Source of the DNA: JBBSJV01 sp038256935
Lineage (GTDB): Bacteria; Patescibacteriota; JACMRA01
DNA length: 14,003 nt
Direction of reading: 5' to 3'
Assembly: GCA_038256935.1 (NCBI GenBank)
Contig: JBBSJV010000032.1
Coordinates: 1 to 14,003, forward strand
In this document: positions 7,021 through 14,003 of the stretch, one piece after another
Layout: the number at the start of each line of letters is the position of its first letter
How positions within the stretch are numbered: the stretch's first letter is position 1
Made by a program: the position numbers and the translations under genes
The notes under the pieces: model-generated
Told to the model about the DNA's origin: nothing
The model's input: only the letters and a program-made list of their open reading frames with translations
The model's database searches: none

Positions 7021-9126
7021 TTAGAATTGATTAGCAGTTATTGAAACCAATCCCACAGCTCCTAATCTCATCGCATAACTGATACTTGTAGTATAGTGTT
7101 TATTATCTACTGTAACAATGCTTAGCTCCAGATCCCAAAGTGGTTGAGTTTGAAATTCTTTTTTTAGACTCCCTTTGCAGCCATTATTTGTAAGTGAATT
7201 TGCTATAGTTATATCTTGATAAGCTAGCATTGAGTCATAGGGTTTGAATTTGATACTACAAGTTCGAACTGTCGATTGCATGTCAAGATTTAGATCTATC
7301 ACCAAATCTTCTAAACCGTATCTTGCTGGAGAAGAAGTGCTTGGTGCAAAACTAATTTCTTCAGGTAAGATCGCACATGGCCGAGATATAGCACAATCTG
7401 TTGATGGCGCTGGGTTTGTATCATCAGATAGTACAATTGCACAATCACTCCACCAGCAATCTTGATTGAGATTAAAATTTTGTAATGTTGTAAGCTTTGG
7501 CCCTTCTTGGATCGGATCGTAAATATTATTGATTGCCCCCCAAGATCCCCATTTGGAATATTCACCTGCTTCGACAAAATTCATAAACAAGTTTCCACCT
7601 GCATTTTTCCAATTTGTTAGATACTTATTATACAAAACTCCCATTCTAGGATCTTTATTGGCAGCTATAAACAGGTCAGTGAGAGCCTGATTATTTTCAC
7701 TTCCGCCATGACCTGATAGATGCTGTCCTCCTTCATAGGCCGTGATAGTGATGCCAGCAAATCTACTGTCTTGAGTATAATTTTTTACCCAATCATCTGC
7801 TTGTTTTAGCCAGCCTCCTGGATGTGAAGAAGCTATAACTCCACCAAATTCTAACTCTTGGAAAAATTGATCTAGACTTAGACTTGTGACTTGATCAGCT
7901 CTTTCTGGGCTTGCGAGACCTCCACCAAAATATGGAGCAATAGCAATCGAGTCAATATTGTTGTGAGTTTGCTGAGCTTGATTTAGAGAAAGTGCAGCGG
8001 TGTAAGTATTTGCTGCTTGAGCTCCAAGAATACAGACTACTCTATCAGCTTGGTCTGCAAAAACATCCTCCCAAATCTTACAAATCTCACTTGTTCTTTG
8101 ACCATGTCTTCTAAGTAATTTATCAAAATTACTACCAGGTAACCCTGCCTCTATACCTTTATTTGTAAGATAAGAGTGTTGAGCAAACTGACCATTCCAA
8201 ACTTCATTTGAGAATTCTACATGGACTTTTAAATTTGAATTCAAATTGTTTTTTACTTCATTTGCAAACTGTGTAACGTAGTCATCATTTACTTTGTGGG
8301 GCATGTTAAACCAAGGCTCAGCTTGAAGCTTGTTTGATAAACTGGTCATAATCTGAATTGGAGGCCCAGGGTGTTTGACTCTAGTTGATCCACTGTAGCT
8401 GTAGTATCCAACAGGTTTATTGCCATCAAAATTTTCTACATCGCTATTATTTGTAGACTGCCAATCCATAAATCTAACGGCTCTAAAATCTTTTACAATC
8501 TCTATCCAGTCGGGGTTAAAAATCTCACCTTGATTAAACAGCTCTTCATGCTCGGCCATTACTACACTCATGTTTCTAAAATAATTATTTAGATTCGAGT
8601 TTCTTATTCTGACTTCAAAATTTGCACCCTTAACAAGGCTCACTACTATTCTACCAGGTTCTCTAGATACAATTGTACCAGTTGAAACAGTCACATCACC
8701 TTCACCTTGATATGAAATAATATAATTTGTAGTTTTAGGGGTTCGCTCAAACACCCGCAAGGCTACACCTGCTTGAGGGACAGTTGTTGGCCAACCTAAA
8801 GTATCCAAAACTAAATCTATTTCACGATTGTTGTAGTTACCATCCATTATCCACCAACCCCTTGTTTGTTTTACATGATCAATAAATTGATAACTTCCAC
8901 TCCAGTCTACGACCCCGTTTAACCCCATCCCTAATGAAGTCGTCTTGAGATTGTTAGCTCTCACAGGAATTGCTTGCTGAGAACTTATTATACCAAAAAG
9001 ATTCAATACTGTAACAGTGACTAAGGCTATCATGATAAGGCTTAGAAGACTTGATCTAATATTTAATACAAATAATCTAGAAAATTTTTTTGATTTTTTT
9101 TCCGTTTGAAATTGGTTTTTACTCAT
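7021..9126 (-). CDS. Secreted putative clan GH-A-type glycoside hydrolase
   Basis: A 701-residue exported protein, probably a polysaccharide hydrolase. A basic N-terminus and hydrophobic segment (about 25-47) with a possible cleavage site after VRA (55-57) form a signal peptide. Residues 65-200 look like an N-terminal beta domain. A barrel-like core (about 205-550) shows motifs in the order expected of clan GH-A enzymes: VRFMDW (217-222), PWFNMPH (271-277), EFSNEVWN (304-311) with candidate acid/base E308, APYF (397-400), and ITAYEGGQH (461-469) with candidate nucleophile E465. A Cys-rich linker with repeated DCAI (561-564 and 577-580) leads to an unrecognised C-terminal beta-like domain (590-701). 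I cannot assign it to a numbered GH family; similar proteins are often labelled cellulose-binding. A strong promoter at 9164-9192 drives it; no Shine-Dalgarno site is seen. With the CBM2 protein it suggests plant or microbial glucan attack. Export is well supported; the catalytic role is inferred from motifs. Confidence 0.7.
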   Translation of the reverse strand: MSKNQFQTEKKSKKFSRLFVLNIRSSLLSLIMIALVTVTVLNLFGIISSQQAIPVRANNLKTTSLGMGLNGVVDWSGSYQFIDHVKQTRGWWIMDGNYNNREIDLVLDTLGWPTTVPQAGVALRVFERTPKTTNYIISYQGEGDVTVSTGTIVSREPGRIVVSLVKGANFEVRIRNSNLNNYFRNMSVVMAEHEELFNQGEIFNPDWIEIVKDFRAVRFMDWQSTNNSDVENFDGNKPVGYYSYSGSTRVKHPGPPIQIMTSLSNKLQAEPWFNMPHKVNDDYVTQFANEVKNNLNSNLKVHVEFSNEVWNGQFAQHSYLTNKGIEAGLPGSNFDKLLRRHGQRTSEICKIWEDVFADQADRVVCILGAQAANTYTAALSLNQAQQTHNNIDSIAIAPYFGGGLASPERADQVTSLSLDQFFQELEFGGVIASSHPGGWLKQADDWVKNYTQDSRFAGITITAYEGGQHLSGHGGSENNQALTDLFIAANKDPRMGVLYNKYLTNWKNAGGNLFMNFVEAGEYSKWGSWGAINNIYDPIQEGPKLTTLQNFNLNQDCWWSDCAIVLSDDTNPAPSTDCAISRPCAILPEEISFAPSTSSPARYGLEDLVIDLNLDMQSTVRTCSIKFKPYDSMLAYQDITIANSLTNNGCKGSLKKEFQTQPLWDLELSIVTVDNKHYTTSISYAMRLGAVGLVSITANQF

Positions 9127-9163
9127 ATAATTTTATCTGTCTTGAAATTCTTTATATTCCTGT

Positions 9164-9192
9164 ATTTTAGACTAAATAACAATGCATGTCAA
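9164..9192 (-). promoter_or_regulatory. Strong promoter of the secreted hydrolase gene
   Basis: Minus-strand TTGACA (9187-9192), exactly 17 bases, then TAAAAT (9164-9169). The -10 box is 37 bases from the ATG at 9126, giving a leader of about 30 bases. No Shine-Dalgarno site is seen at a useful distance. Confidence 0.75.
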
Positions 9193-9253
9193 AGTGATCT
9201 AAAAACGTTTAATCAATGGTTATCAATGTTCATTTTCAATTAAATTAGTTGTT

Positions 9254-9280
9254 TTGACAATACAAATTGGTATAGATAAT
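9254..9280 (+). promoter_or_regulatory. Promoter of the truncated AlkC-like ORF
   Basis: TTGACA (9254-9259), 15 bases, then GATAAT (9275-9280). Transcription would start about eight bases before the ATG at 9295, with no Shine-Dalgarno site. The spacing is short of the ideal 17, so this is a moderate call. The promoter seems preserved although the gene behind it is cut short. Confidence 0.5.
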
Positions 9281-9294
9281 CTACACTCAATACT

Positions 9295-9576
9295 ATGGCT
9301 AAAAAATTGAAGGACTACTACAATTTAGAATTTTTAGAGTCTCTTATTGAAAAAATCGAAACTGGAATAGAAAGCAACAAAATAGATTTACAATTTGATT
9401 CTAAGAGTTTTATGAGTTATGCTTGGCCTGAAATTAATTATTTAGAATTTTTAGCTCGACAAGATCTTGTTGCATTAGATTGTTGGGGGGAAGCTCAAAT
9501 CAGTATAAAAGTTTTTCAAATTATCAACTTTAAAATTGTTATCTGCGGTCATCCCAAATATTTCATGAACCATTAA
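9295..9576 (+). pseudogene. N-terminal remnant resembling AlkC-type DNA alkylation repair protein
   Basis: The 93-residue ORF starts MAKKLKDYYNLEFLESL and continues FDSKSFMSYAW to YLEFLARQDLVALD. This resembles the helical N-terminus of AlkC-type DNA alkylation repair proteins (HEAT-like, normally well over 200 aa, excising methylated bases). After about residue 60 the similarity and helical pattern stop, and the remaining codons overlap the end of the minus-strand ORF at 9475-9822, which looks more like real coding there. I infer that a deletion or rearrangement near 9475 removed the rest of the gene. It could instead be a genuine small protein of unknown role. The family match is recalled from sequence pattern only. 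Confidence 0.4.
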
Positions 9577-10492
9577 CCCTATCTCACCGCCAAAAATTAA
9601 AGATTCGAGTTTACTTTTAAGACCTTCTTTATTTTGTCTTGCTAGATTAGAAGAATCATTAGCTAAAACTGCCTTTAAAATATCTTTTTGTTGCTGATTA
9701 AGATTACTTTGAATTATCTCAAAAACTAATTCTTTATCAAAATCATAGCCTTCATTTTGGACAATTATACCTTGAGGAAGCAGTCTTTCCATTGGGTCAT
9801 CTGTATGATCTGGCGTTTGCAAATCTCAAAAATTGATTACTGAAATACCCTCAATCGGTTTTGATTCTCTTCGCTTTTTTTTAAATAATCTATGGCTCTC
9901 AATTTAATAATTGATAATATTTTTTACTAATTCTAACGGATCTAAAAGGATAGAGTAAAATTAGAGGAAAGATAATTTCTATAAATTTTCTATCTCTTTT
10001 CAACTCTTCGCCAAGTTCTATATTTACTGTCCTATTAGCAAATTCCATAAATATTTTATTAACACCTTCTAATAAAACTTCCTGAGCAATAACTTCTCGA
10101 TCGGTATAATCTTTAATATAATAATTACCCAACAGACTATTCGTTATTTCCAAAAACTTTGACATTAAATATGTATAAATATTGCAGTGGTTTGAGTCTT
10201 CAAATTCCTTATAGTAATCATATAAGTTTAGGCTGTATATCAAGCCTTTCTCTTCTCTTGAAAGCCTATCACGGGCTAGGCACAGTACACCTACTCTTTG
10301 GCTTGGATTTATATTCTGAAATAGATCCAAAGCTTGGCCATCATCGTCTATTTTATGAGATTGATATTCTATCAAAGTTCTGTATACATCTTCACTTAGC
10401 CTTACGATAGCTTCAGACTTCGGACTCAGGACAATAGTCTCTTGATTATTGAGCAAAGTGGTATTTTTTAAAATAGACTTCTCACTTACCAT
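9475..10492 (-). pseudogene. Decayed gene of unknown function (frameshift plus two stops)
   Basis: Two minus-strand pieces appear to be one broken gene. The 5' piece (10492 to 9899, 197 codons, ATG) is a mostly helical, charged protein with no recognised domain. Near 9945, in a short run of A on the plus strand, the sensible reading moves frame: FPLILLYPF continues as DPLELVKNIINY in the shifted frame instead of the awkward tail RSVRISKKYYQLLN. That frame has TAA at 9904-9906, then 25 plausible codons, TGA at 9826-9828, and 115 more codons including TDDPMERLLPQG to a stop at 9475. Removing one base and reading through two stops gives about 340 codons. Two separate small genes (9899-10492, and 9475-9822 from a TTG) remain possible. 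I do not recognise the family. The 3' end meets the AlkC-like stump from the other strand, marking a likely rearrangement point. Confidence 0.5.
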
Positions 10493-10618
10493 ATTCGGGC
10501 TTAAAAATTAATCTGTAAAAATCACACTCGATTACTAATTATTTAGTATTGGTTTAGTTGAAACTATATTAATAAGTTGTACAAATTTGTAATCATTAAT
10601 CATTTAAACTTACTAAAA

Positions 10619-11551
10619 TTAGTTTTTCACAATCTCTATGGTCTGAGAAGCAATCACTATATCAGGGTGAGCGGCAAAGGATTTGAGAACTAATTCTGAT
10701 ATGGCATTAGCTGTGGCTCTGCGATCTCTGACTCCTGTAATGTATCTGAGTGTCAAACTGATCCAATTGTCAGTTAATTGTACAAAAACTTGAGGGTCAA
10801 TTGTCTTTTTTTCTAGGTAATAATTTCTACCCAAATGCTTCATCCCTTGGGCTGCTTGTTCTTGATTGATTTTAGTACAATTTGCTGCTGATTTTAGTAA
10901 TAATTTTTTGGCAATATCGATGTTACTAATATAAGTTATAGGTATTTTTATTTCATCCCAAATAAAACCATGATCTTTGGTATAATTAAAAGTACTATGA
11001 CTTAAGATTTTCCCATTTGGAATGACGATTAATCTTCCCGTTGGTTGATCCCCATCGACCCAGCCTTGAATCTCCATAAGAGTAGTGTTTAAAATCCCAA
11101 TATCGATCACGTCGCCACTGTTTCTATCAATTTCAATTCTATCTCCTATTACATAAATATGGTTAAAAAATAAGGTGATACCCCCAGTTACATTTTTGAA
11201 AAACTCTTGCAGAGAAAAGGCAATCCCAGCTGAGATTAAACCGTAGTAAAGGATAATAGTATCAGTGTTTTCTACCCACAATAATATTAATATTCCGGTC
11301 AAAATCACAAAGAACAAAATAGAGGAGGCTTTTTTGATTGTATATTTAAACTTAGCATTGGAAGCTCTTGGAGCGATGAGATCATCAAGGATAAATTTGA
11401 AAACAAAGTAGAGAAGAGCCACGATGATAAAAGACCAAGATATTCTAGATAAGATATATTCAGGAATGTAATTAAAATTTTGTAAGGAAATAAAATAACT
11501 AACCCCTCCAAAGACTAACAGAGCTATGGTAATCAGAATATGCTTAATCAT
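10619..11551 (-). CDS. MscS-family mechanosensitive ion channel
   Basis: A 310-residue inner-membrane channel of the small-conductance mechanosensitive family, which opens under membrane tension to release solutes during osmotic downshock. Hydrophobic segments lie at about 4-21, 36-58 and 76-94, followed by the pore-lining helix 100-130 with the Gly/Ala-rich pattern GLISAGIAFSLQEFFKN and GGITLFF. The MscS beta domain follows (136-184: GDRIEI, GDVIDIGILNTTLMEI, VIPNGKILS), then the C-terminal alpha/beta domain to residue 310. Length and order match single-unit MscS proteins. It stands alone on the minus strand. The -10 box TATACT ends six bases before the ATG, predicting a leaderless mRNA. The promoter overlaps the tail of the upstream pseudogene. 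Confidence 0.93.
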   Translation of the reverse strand: MIKHILITIALLVFGGVSYFISLQNFNYIPEYILSRISWSFIIVALLYFVFKFILDDLIAPRASNAKFKYTIKKASSILFFVILTGILILLWVENTDTIILYYGLISAGIAFSLQEFFKNVTGGITLFFNHIYVIGDRIEIDRNSGDVIDIGILNTTLMEIQGWVDGDQPTGRLIVIPNGKILSHSTFNYTKDHGFIWDEIKIPITYISNIDIAKKLLLKSAANCTKINQEQAAQGMKHLGRNYYLEKKTIDPQVFVQLTDNWISLTLRYITGVRDRRATANAISELVLKSFAAHPDIVIASQTIEIVKN

Positions 11552-11557
11552 GGTTAA

Positions 11558-11586
11558 AGTATAGCCTGTTTGATTAGTTTGGGCAA
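11558..11586 (-). promoter_or_regulatory. Promoter of the mscS-family gene, leaderless
   Basis: Minus-strand TTGCCC (11581-11586), 17 bases, then TATACT (11558-11563), then six bases to the ATG at 11551. The predicted transcription start coincides with the A of the start codon. The layout matches the GH13 promoter: the same TATACT hexamer and six-base gap. Confidence 0.7.
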
Positions 11587-11720
11587 ATGTTAATATACGA
11601 TATAATATTTATACTACTATTTAAAATTTCGCCTGCACTGTCCTCCCCTTTGTAACCAAGAGTGTAGTTTCCATCATCGCAGGTTTCTATTCTTCTGCCA
11701 TGCGGCGAGCTAGGGTGCCA

Positions 11721-11764
11721 GGTTCAGAATGAACCGACCGAATGGCGGTCCGACTTGATCGGGG
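11721..11764. repeat. Cluster of three small GC-rich hairpins
   Basis: Back-to-back palindromes: GGTTCA/TGAACC with a GAA loop (11721-11735), GACCG/CGGTC with a five-base loop (11736-11750), and CCGA/TCGG (11750-11762). The last, read as CCCCGATCAAGTCGG on the minus strand, resembles a dispersed palindromic element seen in many bacterial genomes. The patch is far more GC-rich than its surroundings and includes the TGA that ends the pseudogene's second segment. Confidence 0.6.
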
Positions 11765-11892
11765 TAGAATTCAGTTTACTATCGTCACGCTCGTTTTTTC
11801 CAAGTGGTAGGTTTTCAAGTATCGTTTTGCCTTCGTAGGTGGATCTTGCAAGTAATGTATCTTTTGGTTTATTTTCACAGTCGCTGGGGTTA

Positions 11893-11918
11893 GATACTGA
11901 AACGAGTTCAGGATGACA
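11893..11918. repeat. Palindromic element encoding HPELVS in frame
   Basis: CTGAA (11897-11901) and TTCAG (11907-11911) form a hairpin with loop ACGAG, flanked by GAT on one side and GATGAC on the other. Minus-strand translation in the pseudogene frame gives CHPELVSVS. Close relatives of this sequence recur as intergenic and in-gene repeats in unrelated bacteria. Inference: an old in-frame insertion. Confidence 0.55.
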
Positions 11919-12078
11919 GGTGGGGGAAATGGCTCCGCTTTTTACTTTCAATGAATTTGCTTGCTCCCATTCTGTTTTTATCTTTGCAGTGCTTAGATCT
12001 TGTTTGTTTCCTTTTGGAGTTGTTAGGGTGAAGAGTCTGTCGCTTAGTCTTTCAGAGGTTGAAGCAATATCGATTGTT

Positions 12079-12123
12079 GTGTCACGGGTTATTGGAGTGA
12101 CACCTGTCGGCGGGGTCGCCGAC
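12079..12123. repeat. Paired perfect 7-bp inverted repeats
   Basis: GTGTCAC (12079-12085) pairs with GTGACAC (12097-12103) across 11 bases. Three bases later GTCGGCG (12106-12112) pairs with CGCCGAC (12117-12123) across GGGT. Both stems are perfect and lie in the reading frame of the pseudogene, in a GC-rich patch within AT-rich DNA. Confidence 0.6.
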
Positions 12124-13009
12124 TCTACGAATCCTGGGATTGTTCCGTTGTAGAATTTACTTCTAATATCGTTTAGATCGTTATTGTCTGGATTGTCAGT
12201 ATCGTGGTAGAGGGTTAGGGTATTTAACTAGAAACTAACCATTTTTTCATCGTTTGTTTTACCAGTATTTACTAAGAATTTTACTTTGTTTTTTCTACTC
12301 CTTCTTGATTTGATAAGACAATTCTTTCGGGGTCGTTTATGTTGTAAATAGTTTTTTCAAAGTCACCGTCTTTATCTAAAACTAATAGTTTTGTTCTTAG
12401 ATTTAATAGTATCTTATCATCTTTTTCTACAGCTTGAAATAATGCTACCTTATCTTCAGTTGGTTGATAAAGTATTTGTGAGATTTGAGTTTCAAAGTCA
12501 TAAAGGTAGATTCCTTTTTCTCCGGTTACGTATTGCTCTAACTGAAAATCATCAGTAAAATCTGAAATGATTTCTCCTTGAACTATTAATAGTTTATCGG
12601 CACCTGTCCACTCAGCTTGGATTACATTACCTATTAGAATAATTTTATCAGTCGAGGTTTCTTTAAATACTTTGCCATATTCTTTGGTATCAATTATGGC
12701 TATTGATTTATCACTATTTGGAGAATCTACACCGGTTTCTTCACTGTTAAAATTTGGATCGTTGATTATTACTTGATCACTATCAACTAGTTTTTTTTCT
12801 TGTTTAGAATTGAGTACAAATTCTGGGGCAGTTTCAGGCTTTGGTTGAAATACGTTTGTGTAGATAAGGTATGATAATCCTAAAACTAAGATTATGGCTA
12901 AGGCTGTGTAGATTGTTTTTTTGGTTATATGAGTTGTTATTTAATTAAGGTTTAAGTTTAGATTTGTTGTTGAGTATTTAAGAATTGCATTATTTAATTC
13001 AATTAATCT

Positions 13010-14003
13010 TTAAAACCCGACAGGTTTTTCTTTTTTAGTAATTGTAAATCCAGTTGTTTCATCAACTTTGTCTACAAAATGTTCTGTGATCATGTCCCAG
13101 AGATAATTGTAATCATCTTTTGGCAGATCTTTTAATTCTGGATATTTAGAAAGATTGAGTTTTCTAGCTTTTTGGATTTCTACTTTGAACTGGTTGAGAT
13201 TTTTTTTATTAATTTCAAGCGGCATCTTTTCTTGTAAATTTGATATTTGATTTAAGATTTGATATCCATTTTCTTGTGCTAAGGCTTGAAATATTTGCTC
13301 TCCTGTTTCGTTGATGTGAAGAGGGTCATGCATCATGGTATACAACCTTGAAGATTTACTTTCACCATCTGACATTTTAAGAAACACTTCGAAGAAGATA
13401 GTAGGAGCTAAAACCTCCTTTTCTCTGTCATCTGGAATTATTGTAGGTTCGGTTATTGTGTGGCCGCACTCTATTATATCTTCGCTATCTTCACTTTTAG
13501 TAAAACAAAAACCACATAAATCTCCACCACTGAAAGTATCAATTTTGACTAAAGGAATCATATTTTCTTCTATAAAATGCCAGATAAATAAAAATTCACT
13601 TTCTTTTATCAAATCTGGATTAGTTAAATTTTGAATATTTATATTTTTAATTTTTTCAAACTCACTTTTAAATTGTTTTAAGTTTGTTGTATCAATTACT
13701 AATTTTTCGTCATCGACCAAATCGATTACTTTAGAAAGTATGGGGTATTCTAAGGGGTTATTTTTTGTATGCTCAAATATCTGATGAAAACTCTCGTATA
13801 ATTTCAATCTTTTGCAATCTCCAATGATGAATCCAGTATGAGATTTTCCATCCATTTCATAAGTAAATGAAGGTGCTACAAGTATTGGCAATGGTATCAT
13901 TGGACACTCATTTAAAAAACTTTTATAGGTTACATCATATTCTGATAAAAAATTGATATAACGAGTATTAATTCCTCCAACTCTAGAAAAAATGTCAAAA
14001 TAA
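13010..14003 (-). CDS. Unknown protein with an internal duplication and a Cys/His motif (5' end outside window)
   Basis: At least 330 residues are visible. An ATG exists at 13900, but the frame stays open for 33 more codons to the window edge with protein-like content (FDIFSRVGGINTRYINF) and no start codon there, so the true start is probably beyond 14003. Numbered from the ATG at 13900, residues 6-124 and 163-284 are diverged copies of one module. Matching landmarks are ILVAPSFTYEMDGKS with VLAPTIFFEVFLKMSDGES, NLKQFK (73-78) with NLNQFK (234-239), and a helix with a conserved Trp, FLFIWHFIEE with YNYLWDMITE. Between them lies C129-x2-C132 ... C145-x-H147, which could bind zinc. No signal peptide or membrane segment is seen in the visible part. 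I do not recognise the family. The pseudogene at 11574-12940 follows 69 bases downstream on the same strand. Confidence 0.75.
   Translation of the reverse strand, partial: YFDIFSRVGGINTRYINFLSEYDVTYKSFLNECPMIPLPILVAPSFTYEMDGKSHTGFIIGDCKRLKLYESFHQIFEHTKNNPLEYPILSKVIDLVDDEKLVIDTTNLKQFKSEFEKIKNINIQNLTNPDLIKESEFLFIWHFIEENMIPLVKIDTFSGGDLCGFCFTKSEDSEDIIECGHTITEPTIIPDDREKEVLAPTIFFEVFLKMSDGESKSSRLYTMMHDPLHINETGEQIFQALAQENGYQILNQISNLQEKMPLEINKKNLNQFKVEIQKARKLNLSKYPELKDLPKDDYNYLWDMITEHFVDKVDETTGFTITKKEKPVGF

Larger units (their letters stand above)
11574..12940 (-). pseudogene. Broken gene for a membrane-anchored protein of unknown function
   Basis: Reading the minus strand from 12940 gives 219 open codons to TAA (12281-12283) with no ATG, GTG or TTG; the first codon after the preceding stop is ATA. 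The product would begin with basic residues and a transmembrane segment (TIYTALAIILVLGLSYLIY), then an exported, acidic, beta-rich region. Adding one A to the run of six at 12289-12294 carries the frame on (GVEKNKVKFLVNTG). It then crosses TAG (12228-12230), runs through 167 codons, crosses TGA (11724-11726), and ends with CDDGNYTLGYKGEDSAG and TAA (11574-11576). The whole would be about 455 codons. Three GC-rich palindromic patches lie within the last part, one encoding CHPELVSVS in frame. No family is recognised. Low-GC codon use like its neighbours and a continuous domain-like reading argue for a recently decayed gene rather than random open frame. Confidence 0.72.

Noticed and set aside
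7311..7577. Minus-strand 88-codon ORF and the plus-strand ORF at 7244-7465.
   Set aside because: Both are shadows inside the secreted hydrolase gene.
9826..9828. In-frame TGA within plausible coding sequence, also at 11724-11726, hinting at TGA read as glycine.
   Set aside because: The long intact genes (guaA, GH13, the secreted hydrolase) use no internal TGA, and the same broken frames also contain TAA or TAG, so decay explains them better.
11920..12153. Plus-strand 77-codon ORF.
   Set aside because: It is the mirror of the minus-strand pseudogene frame, which continues with coherent content on both sides.
1..14003. CRISPR array, tRNA, rRNA, transposase or integrase.
   Set aside because: I saw no regularly spaced repeats, cloverleaf-like sequences or recognisable mobile-element proteins on either strand.

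Overview
The window is AT-rich, gene-dense bacterial DNA. It uses the standard code: the long genes contain no in-frame TGA, which argues against the lineages that read TGA as glycine. The compact genes, scarcity of Shine-Dalgarno sites, several starts sitting almost on the predicted transcription start, and small palindromic repeats inside coding sequence would all fit a Patescibacteria (CPR, perhaps Saccharibacteria-like) genome. No marker gene is present, so that placement is an inference of low confidence.

Left part (1-9126), well-preserved genes. On the minus strand lie guaA (GMP synthase) and, downstream with its own promoter, a secreted protein carrying two cellulose-binding CBM2 modules. 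Divergent from guaA is a two-gene plus-strand unit: a GH13 alpha-glucosidase, overlapped by 20 bases by a short hexokinase-like sugar kinase. Convergent to that unit is a secreted protein with an (alpha/beta)8-type glycoside hydrolase core. Together these suggest secreted polysaccharide binding and hydrolysis, with intracellular oligosaccharide cleavage and sugar phosphorylation.

The most unusual gene is guaA. It is about 160 residues longer than normal because a complete Nudix hydrolase domain, with a perfect Nudix box, sits inside the C-terminal dimerisation domain of GMP synthase in one uninterrupted frame.

Middle (9127-11573), mixed. There is a short plus-strand ORF that looks like the N-terminal stump of an AlkC-like DNA alkylation repair protein. 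It abuts a decayed minus-strand gene of unknown function (one frameshift, two stops). An intact MscS-family mechanosensitive channel follows.

Right part (11574-14003), decay and an unknown. A minus-strand membrane-anchored protein gene of about 455 codons has no usual start codon (ATA where ATG is expected), a one-base homopolymer frameshift and two further stops. Several GC-rich palindromes, including pieces resembling dispersed palindromic repeat elements, lie within its reading frame. At the edge is the 3' part of a protein of unknown function built from two diverged copies of one module around a Cys/His motif.

Promoters with good -35/-10 pairs can be read in front of six genes. For guaA, the GH13 gene and the mscS gene the start codon lies only 6-9 bases after the -10 box, which predicts leaderless mRNAs and corrects two gene starts.
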